From an uncultured Prevotellaceae bacterium (GTDB lineage Bacteria > Bacteroidota > Bacteroidia > Bacteroidales > Bacteroidaceae): a DNA stretch of 64,000 nt. A model generated the notes under the pieces. That model was not told where the DNA came from. It did no database searches and was given only the letters and a program-made list of their open reading frames with translations. Made by a program: the position numbers and the translations under genes. The stretch's first letter is position 1, and each line of letters begins with the position of its first letter. Location: assembly GCA_946188345.1 (NCBI GenBank), contig CAMHUI010000003.1, positions 33,133 through 97,132 of the forward strand. Reading direction: 5' to 3'. Positions 59,478 through 64,000 of the stretch are shown here, in pieces.

Positions 59478-60740
59478 TTAACTTAACAACATTGGTAAAT
59501 ATAATCTCACCTGCATCATGACCTTCCACTCTGCCTCTTTAGACAGCAATTCTACATCCTCTTTACTGAGTCCAAACAACCATGTGCCTATAGCATAGGC
59601 TTTTTTGTGTTCTTCTTCAGAGGGTTTCAAACTCTTAAAGTCATCCCACAGGATGTTTCTTTTCAGTTTTGCTATGATTCTTTCTCCTGCCACAGCTGAC
59701 GTATCACTATTCTTCAGTTGAGTTATGTCTTCAGGCGTTATCTGGTAGGCTACCACAACCTCTGGGTAGATGTTATCATGCTTAAGGTTTTCCACAAAAC
59801 CTTTCAGCATTCTTTCATTAACATCCCATTCCAATAGTGCATAGGCAAACCTCTTATCTGGAAGTGCTTTCATAAATAGATTCTGCTGTACCTGTATCTT
59901 CTTAATACGTTGCATGAATACTTCAGAAGTCCTCTTCAAAGTAATCAGTGGGTTAAATACCCACTTGTCAGACACCTCACCATTACCGGCATCGCTAACT
60001 ATGATGTACGAGCATTTGTATGGACTCATCTTGTCCGTTAGCACATGGGTCCCCTGGTTATCATACAACCCGCCATCCAGCAACATGGGTAATTTCTTTC
60101 CTTTCATGACACTTGTTCTGAAAGTTTGGGGTATTCGTATCGGACAGAAAGCAAACGGCACACACGATGACGCCATAACAGCCTTCGACACAGGAAAGTG
60201 CTCATGGTAGAATGCGTCAATCCCATAATAATAGTTATACATCCTCTCACGTGAGAACGTAAACTGGGATACCGTAGGATAGTCCGTTGCGTTGATAGTT
60301 ACCACAGGACATGGTTTCAAATCCTTCAGTTTCTTCCCGTGGAAGAATAGCCAGTCATATTGCTTAGCTATCAGGCAGCTTACAGGCAATACATTATACC
60401 ATACAAACCACAGCACAATACATGAGGTCATCAATCCCCAGCCACCACCAAGCCAAGCCGCCAAACCAACTAGGCCAAGCACCAAAAACAGATTAATTAA
60501 GGCTAGATGCAACACTCCTTTACGCATCTTCTCGCTAAACTTTTTCTCAAAGTTCTCATAGTCACCATCATGCAGGGCATAGCTGGCTGCAATGATAGAA
60601 CCGCCAGATACAGACGATATAACATCTACCTTGTCCAGCACTCCTAGTTTATGCAGAGCACGCAACGCACCAATATGGTACGCTGCAGCTCTGTAACCAC
60701 CGCCCGAAAGGGCCAATCCTATTCTACTATTATTAATCAT
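59478..60740 (-). CDS. Patatin-like phospholipase with inserted membrane hairpin
   Basis: The 420-residue protein starts RIGLALSGGGYRAAAYHIG (oxyanion GGGxR), then VISSVSGGSIIAASY with the nucleophile Ser in SVSGGS, and LLDGGLYDNQG with the catalytic Asp. Between them, at about residues 78-125, lies a hydrophobic hairpin (LALINLFLVLGLVGLAAWLGGG and TSCIVLWFVWYNVLPVSCLIA) that should anchor it in the membrane. Patatin lipases cleave membrane phospholipids and act as killing effectors in several phage-defence systems. Its start overlaps the stop of the MBL-A gene by 8 nt, so translation is coupled. Confidence 0.9.
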   Translation of the reverse strand: MINNSRIGLALSGGGYRAAAYHIGALRALHKLGVLDKVDVISSVSGGSIIAASYALHDGDYENFEKKFSEKMRKGVLHLALINLFLVLGLVGLAAWLGGGWGLMTSCIVLWFVWYNVLPVSCLIAKQYDWLFFHGKKLKDLKPCPVVTINATDYPTVSQFTFSRERMYNYYYGIDAFYHEHFPVSKAVMASSCVPFAFCPIRIPQTFRTSVMKGKKLPMLLDGGLYDNQGTHVLTDKMSPYKCSYIIVSDAGNGEVSDKWVFNPLITLKRTSEVFMQRIKKIQVQQNLFMKALPDKRFAYALLEWDVNERMLKGFVENLKHDNIYPEVVVAYQITPEDITQLKNSDTSAVAGERIIAKLKRNILWDDFKSLKPSEEEHKKAYAIGTWLFGLSKEDVELLSKEAEWKVMMQVRLYLPMLLS

Positions 60741-61611
60741 AATTATTTGACACGATCAATTTAGGACTAAAAGTCATTAGAGAACTCATTTTAGTATTGT
60801 TAGAAATCAGGTTATAAACATGCACTACATTATCCTCGTTACAGGTAATTACCACATCGCCAGTCTTTGTTGTGTACAAAGGAATAGTAGGCTCATGATT
60901 AAATAATATGTTACGGACATTCTGACGGGGATGCTCAAACTGATTATCGTAATTACTTGAGCAGATTGTCACCTTGGGATTGATCTTGTTGACAAACTTC
61001 TCTGTCGTGAATCCGTTATCAGCACCATGGTGAGCTAGAATCATCACGTCCACTTCTGTGGATGCAATGGAGCATCCTTCTATAGTTTGTGCGATTTCGC
61101 TGCTTTCGCAATCGCCCAGACTAAGGAGCGTAAATCGACCTTGGCGAAATAATTTCACTATAGAATTATCGTTGTGTGAAGTGTGACCCTCTGTCGGATT
61201 ATACAGAATATCATTATATTGCCTATTTTCTCCAACTGTTAGACTTTTTATATAGTCTGGCGTTACCGCCTTTGAACAAATGATGTTCCTAACACAATAG
61301 TTCTGAATCATCTTTTTACAAGCCTTACCACAATCTGAATCTGGCTCATAGCCTGGATATTCAATACGTAAGGGTCTTAGTTCGCTCAAAATGTTTCTCA
61401 GCTCAGTCTCTTTACAATGATCTTCATCCCAACTGGTTATATGCAGGCAGCTTACACGAGTTACACCTGCACACTTCATCTCATACAAGACGTTAGCCCT
61501 GTTCACCTCGTTGAATCTACCTTCAATGAGCGTAAAATGGTTATCAACACTATAAGAGAAGGAAGAACCTTTCTCACCTAATTGATACGCACGAAATCTA
61601 GTTTTCTTCAT
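60733..61611 (-). CDS. MBL-fold protein lacking the first metal His (MBL-A)
   Basis: The ATG at 61611 gives 292 residues that begin MKKTRFRAYQLGEKGSS; upstream in-frame starts are AT-rich leader. The fold matches the other two MBL proteins: LHITSWDEDHCKETE, LLSLGDCESSEIAQ, MILAHHGADNGF. In the first motif MBL-B has HPDDDH where this protein has SWDEDH, so the first metal-binding His is replaced by Ser. It may bind one metal or serve as a sensor rather than an enzyme. It is the first gene of the operon, behind a near-consensus promoter at 61633-61663. Confidence 0.82.
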   Translation of the reverse strand: MKKTRFRAYQLGEKGSSFSYSVDNHFTLIEGRFNEVNRANVLYEMKCAGVTRVSCLHITSWDEDHCKETELRNILSELRPLRIEYPGYEPDSDCGKACKKMIQNYCVRNIICSKAVTPDYIKSLTVGENRQYNDILYNPTEGHTSHNDNSIVKLFRQGRFTLLSLGDCESSEIAQTIEGCSIASTEVDVMILAHHGADNGFTTEKFVNKINPKVTICSSNYDNQFEHPRQNVRNILFNHEPTIPLYTTKTGDVVITCNEDNVVHVYNLISNNTKMSSLMTFSPKLIVSNNYD

Positions 61612-61632
61612 ATTTTTATATTTTTTATTCTT

Positions 61633-61663
61633 CAATAATACAAACAATGTACCAAACTCGCAA
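61633..61663 (-). promoter_or_regulatory. MBL/patatin operon promoter
   Basis: On the minus strand TTG (61663-61661), 20 bp and TATTATTG (61640-61633) fit the consensus with one mismatch in the -7 element, 22 bp before the MBL-A ATG. Confidence 0.55.
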
Positions 61664-61898
61664 AAGAAGACCAAAAGAATCCACTTTTTATTTTTGCTTT
61701 TGGCACAAATTGCGTCAAATCACCCAATAAATCGTGAATCTACATCATATACCGCCACCATGTTAACTACTGACAAAGCACACTGACACTAGCTGATACA
61801 ATAGTTAATCTAACTGCCATTTTGACACATTTTGTCCTATTTTTAATAATTAAACCTAAATATACTAGAAAATCAACGTCTAATTCGGCATTTTTTTC

Positions 61899-61906
61899 TA
61901 CCTTTG
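61899..61906 (+). promoter_or_regulatory. AAA ATPase -7 element
   Basis: TACCTTTG is a full TAnnTTTG match followed by TACCCAC, 18 bp before the ATG at 61924. No TTG box is present. Confidence 0.6.
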
Positions 61907-61923
61907 TACCCACATTACACAAC

Positions 61924-63225
61924 ATGATTATGGTACACGAACTCCGAATCAAGAATTTCCTATCTTTCAAGGAAGAAACCGTCATAAGTTTTGAAGCATC
62001 AAAGGACGATTTTCGGCAAGACTCGATGTTAGTCACCATGAATGATGGTACCCGCCTGTCACGCCTGGCAATTATCTATGGTGCCAACGCCTCAGGTAAA
62101 TCTAACCTGCTCGAAGCCTTTGAATATCTGTTTAGGTTTTGGAAAAGAAAAACAGGTGACGATGAATTACCCACTGGTATTGAGCCTTTTGCTTTTGATA
62201 CAGAGACCCCAACACAACCATCAGAGTTTGAACTTAAGATATATGTAAACGAAAAGAAGTATGTCTATCTGCTTGTTTTAACCCGCCAAGCTATCTTGTC
62301 CGAGAAACTTCTGGTCTACAATAGCAACCAGCCCTCACTGCTCATGCACCGCGAACTTAATGATGGTAATACGGTTTTGAAATTCAACTCTGCCCTTATC
62401 AAAGTTCCTGCAGTTGTTAAAGACCAGCTTACAGGCAAGTGTCTTAATAATACGTCTTTTTTTGCCGCACGCAAGGGGGTTAACTGTAACCTAGGCGAGA
62501 TAGACGATGTTCGTGATTGGATGATAAATCACACGCTACCTGTCATCGAACTAGGTCAACATATGTTTACCTATGCCGAAAGTAAAATGCTCGATAACCC
62601 CGATGCCAAAAATCACCTCTTGGAGTTTAGTCATCAAATCGGCCTAAACATCGAAGATATGATAGTTGAGAAGGATTACATGTCGCTGACACCAGAAATG
62701 ATTCAGTTCATGCAAGCCACAGGACGACTATCCGAAGAAAACGTTAGTAAACTAAACAAGGATCCACGTATGCAAACAGGATTCAAAACAGATTTCCGTG
62801 TATCAGTTAATAACACAAGAGGTAAGGAAATCTACACCTTACCAAAATCCAGCCAAAGCGATGGAACACTTCGGTCTATTGGGGTCGAAACCGCCATTTA
62901 TGTGGCAGAACAAAACAACAAGTTTCTGCCTATCGACGAGATTGAATCTTCTCTGCACCCCTTGCTTTTAAAGTATATGATTCAACGATTTTTGAAAACG
63001 AATTCTCGTAGTCAGCTACTCCTCACCACCCACTATGATCCTCTCTTCAATGCTGTAGGCGAATATTTGCGCAAAGATAGTTTCTGGCTGATGGACAAAG
63101 AAGAAAATGGCAATTCAGTTTTACATTCGCTTGTATCTAAAAATGGTGTTAACAAGATGCGGTCGCTTCAACGTGCATACTTAAACAACAAACTTGGTGC
63201 TCTCCCTCCAATAGAAAACCTATAA
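61924..63225 (+). CDS. ABC-type AAA family ATPase (AAA_15/AAA_21), solitary
   Basis: The ATG at 61924 (or 61930) starts MIMVHELRIKNFLSFKE, the standard beginning of this family; an upstream open frame covers the promoter. The 433-residue protein has Walker A IYGANASGKSNLLEAF, a signature-like SSQSDGTLRSIG, Walker B FLPIDEIESSLHP and a switch His in LLLTTHYDPLF. It has no TOPRIM domain, unlike OLD nucleases. Family members usually work with a partner such as RloB or a TOPRIM protein; none is adjacent. It diverges from the MBL/patatin operon and shares its low GC content, which suggests a common origin. Confidence 0.9.
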   Translation: MIMVHELRIKNFLSFKEETVISFEASKDDFRQDSMLVTMNDGTRLSRLAIIYGANASGKSNLLEAFEYLFRFWKRKTGDDELPTGIEPFAFDTETPTQPSEFELKIYVNEKKYVYLLVLTRQAILSEKLLVYNSNQPSLLMHRELNDGNTVLKFNSALIKVPAVVKDQLTGKCLNNTSFFAARKGVNCNLGEIDDVRDWMINHTLPVIELGQHMFTYAESKMLDNPDAKNHLLEFSHQIGLNIEDMIVEKDYMSLTPEMIQFMQATGRLSEENVSKLNKDPRMQTGFKTDFRVSVNNTRGKEIYTLPKSSQSDGTLRSIGVETAIYVAEQNNKFLPIDEIESSLHPLLLKYMIQRFLKTNSRSQLLLTTHYDPLFNAVGEYLRKDSFWLMDKEENGNSVLHSLVSKNGVNKMRSLQRAYLNNKLGALPPIENL

Positions 63226-63272
63226 ACTGTTTTCTTCGAATTCCTTTAGAAAAAGATGACAAAACAATTACA

Positions 63273-63848
63273 ATGGAACAGAAATTCAACAATAATCGCT
63301 TGGATTTGCAGGTACTGCGGGAGTTCTGCGAACGGGAGGGTGAGGAAATCGCTTACCGCAAGGGTGACCAGTTGGAGCGTGAGGGTGACCCGGCGCGGTG
63401 GTTCGCTTTTGTCACTGAGGGATGTTTCAAATGTGTAAAATATGGCATGAGCGATGACAAGGCACATATCACGTGGTTCTCGTTTGAGGGTGAGTTCGTG
63501 TGTGACTACCCCACATTTCTCTATGGCCGTCCGTCACAGGCCACAATTGAGGCTATGGCGCCCAGTCGCGTACTGAGGGTTACGGGCCAGCAACTGGAAC
63601 TGTTCTTCAATCAAAACATGGAAACGATGAAACTACGAGCCATGATTGGCGAGCACATTCTCAGCCAATTCCGTTCGCGCTATCTTGACCTCCATTGTAC
63701 TACGCCCCGTGAACGCTACGAGATGTTGCTGCAACGTTGTCCTGGTATCATGGAGTTACTTGACTTACAAGACATCGCCTCGTTCTTGAACGTTCATCCA
63801 AATACTGTCAGCAAAATACGGCGTGACATAACGTTTGGCGACAGATAA
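63273..63848 (+). CDS. Crp/Fnr family transcriptional regulator
   Basis: The 191-residue protein has an N-terminal cNMP-binding-type barrel (YRKGDQLEREGDPARWFAFVTEGCFKCV, WFSFEGEFVCDYPTF) and a C-terminal helix-turn-helix with LQDIASFLNVHPNTVSKIRRD, typical of the Bacteroidota Crp/Fnr branch. The cyclic-nucleotide contact residues are not conserved, and no Fe-S cysteines in FNR positions are visible, so the ligand is unknown. Base composition returns to that of the chromosome, so it probably lies outside the island. A terminator follows at 63893. Confidence 0.9.
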   Translation: MEQKFNNNRLDLQVLREFCEREGEEIAYRKGDQLEREGDPARWFAFVTEGCFKCVKYGMSDDKAHITWFSFEGEFVCDYPTFLYGRPSQATIEAMAPSRVLRVTGQQLELFFNQNMETMKLRAMIGEHILSQFRSRYLDLHCTTPRERYEMLLQRCPGIMELLDLQDIASFLNVHPNTVSKIRRDITFGDR

Positions 63849-63892
63849 CAGTCTATGACAGACAGAAACTCTCAACCTAAGTTGAGACATTA

Positions 63893-63935
63893 GCCCTTGG
63901 CATTTCTTTTTCAGATTTAGCCAAGGGCCTATTTT
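63893..63935 (+). terminator. Terminator after the Crp/Fnr gene
   Basis: GCCCTTGGC (63893-63901) and GCCAAGGGC (63920-63928) pair perfectly and are followed by CTATTTTT. A second small hairpin CTCAAC/GTTGAG precedes it at 63871-63886. Confidence 0.8.
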
Positions 63936-63947
63936 TATGCCTTTTTG

Positions 63948-63955
63948 TAACTTTG
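63948..63955 (+). promoter_or_regulatory. -7 element for a gene beyond the right edge
   Basis: TAACTTTG fits TAnnTTTG and is followed by TGGCTC. The gene it would serve starts outside the window. Confidence 0.5.
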
Positions 63956-64000
63956 TGGCTCGGAATGACTCTCGGAGGCGGTTACAGCATGACGTGAATG

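Larger units (their letters stand above)
61612..61923. other. Divergent intergenic region of the MBL operon and the AAA ATPase
   Basis: This 312-bp AT-rich spacer holds the minus-strand MBL promoter at its left end and the plus-strand ATPase promoter at its right end. No gene and no strong dyad is seen between them. Shared control of both units is possible. Confidence 0.5.

Noticed and set aside
56928..61611. CBASS or Pycsar system
   Set aside because: A patatin and a four-TM protein fit the effector side, but no CD-NTase, cyclase, Cap2/Cap3, HORMA or TRIP13 gene is present in the operon or next to it.
61924..63225. OLD nuclease or PARIS system
   Set aside because: The ATPase has no TOPRIM domain and no adjacent TOPRIM gene.

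Overview
The window looks like a Prevotella-type Bacteroidales chromosome. The evidence is a SusC/SusD polysaccharide utilization locus with an embedded hybrid two-component sensor, Bacteroidota core promoters of the TTG-N19/20-TAnnTTTG type before many genes, a fused SecDF, an S46 dipeptidyl-peptidase, and the short C-terminal tail [Y/F]DLQGR...KG[I/V]YI.NG[K/R]K on six unrelated secreted proteins. Species and all family assignments are inferred by reading the sequence; no database search was run.

Region 1 (1-25122, minus strand) is a glycan-utilization locus. In transcription order it holds an ELWxxDGT-repeat secreted protein, SusC, SusD, a surface lipoprotein, three paralogous sialidase-fold plus CBM9-like proteins with a metallophosphoesterase between two of them, a two-lobed clan GH-A glycosidase whose second lobe has lost its catalytic residues, the sensor/regulator, a small secreted protein, and a GH43 enzyme that runs off the left edge. 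The logic is the usual one: SusCD import, surface binding, secreted hydrolases, and a sensor that binds liberated oligosaccharide. The substrate is unknown; GH43 together with WEP-type sialidase-fold enzymes would fit an arabinose-rich glycan, but only weakly.

Region 2 (25123-41185, plus strand) is housekeeping: topA-aroK-speA, an ECF sigma factor without a visible anti-sigma gene, a DUF4294-like protein, a fused SpmA/SpmB-like protein, a polysaccharide flippase, an S46 peptidase, an orphan FecE-like ATPase, and korAB. Region 3 (41186-46926) is a secreted protein/TPR regulator/serpin cassette flanked by full-length korB and a 5'-truncated, nearly identical korB copy that ends at a strong terminator, as if the cassette had been inserted at the 3' end of korB. 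Region 4 (46928-56512) holds an ADP-ribosylglycohydrolase, tRNA-Arg, HU, a rhomboid protease, an EEP-family hydrolase, secDF, a sialate O-acetylesterase and tRNA-Met(CAT).

Region 5 (about 56513-63225) is AT-richer and lies directly behind tRNA-Met, so it looks like a genomic island. It carries a tight five-gene operon (MBL hydrolase, membrane patatin, MBL hydrolase, four-TM protein, MBL hydrolase) divergent from a solitary ABC-type AAA ATPase. I do not recognise this operon as a named system, and it is the best candidate here for an undescribed one. A Crp/Fnr regulator of ordinary composition follows.

Superimposed on the genes are several repeat classes: degenerate heptads (one array lies inside the sensor coding sequence), a dispersed repeat that forms part of a signal peptide and of the sensor C-terminus, a 250-bp element with inverted termini, GC-rich palindromes, and, most striking, four intergenic arrays of dyad-symmetric sites set on an exact or near-exact 22-bp grid.
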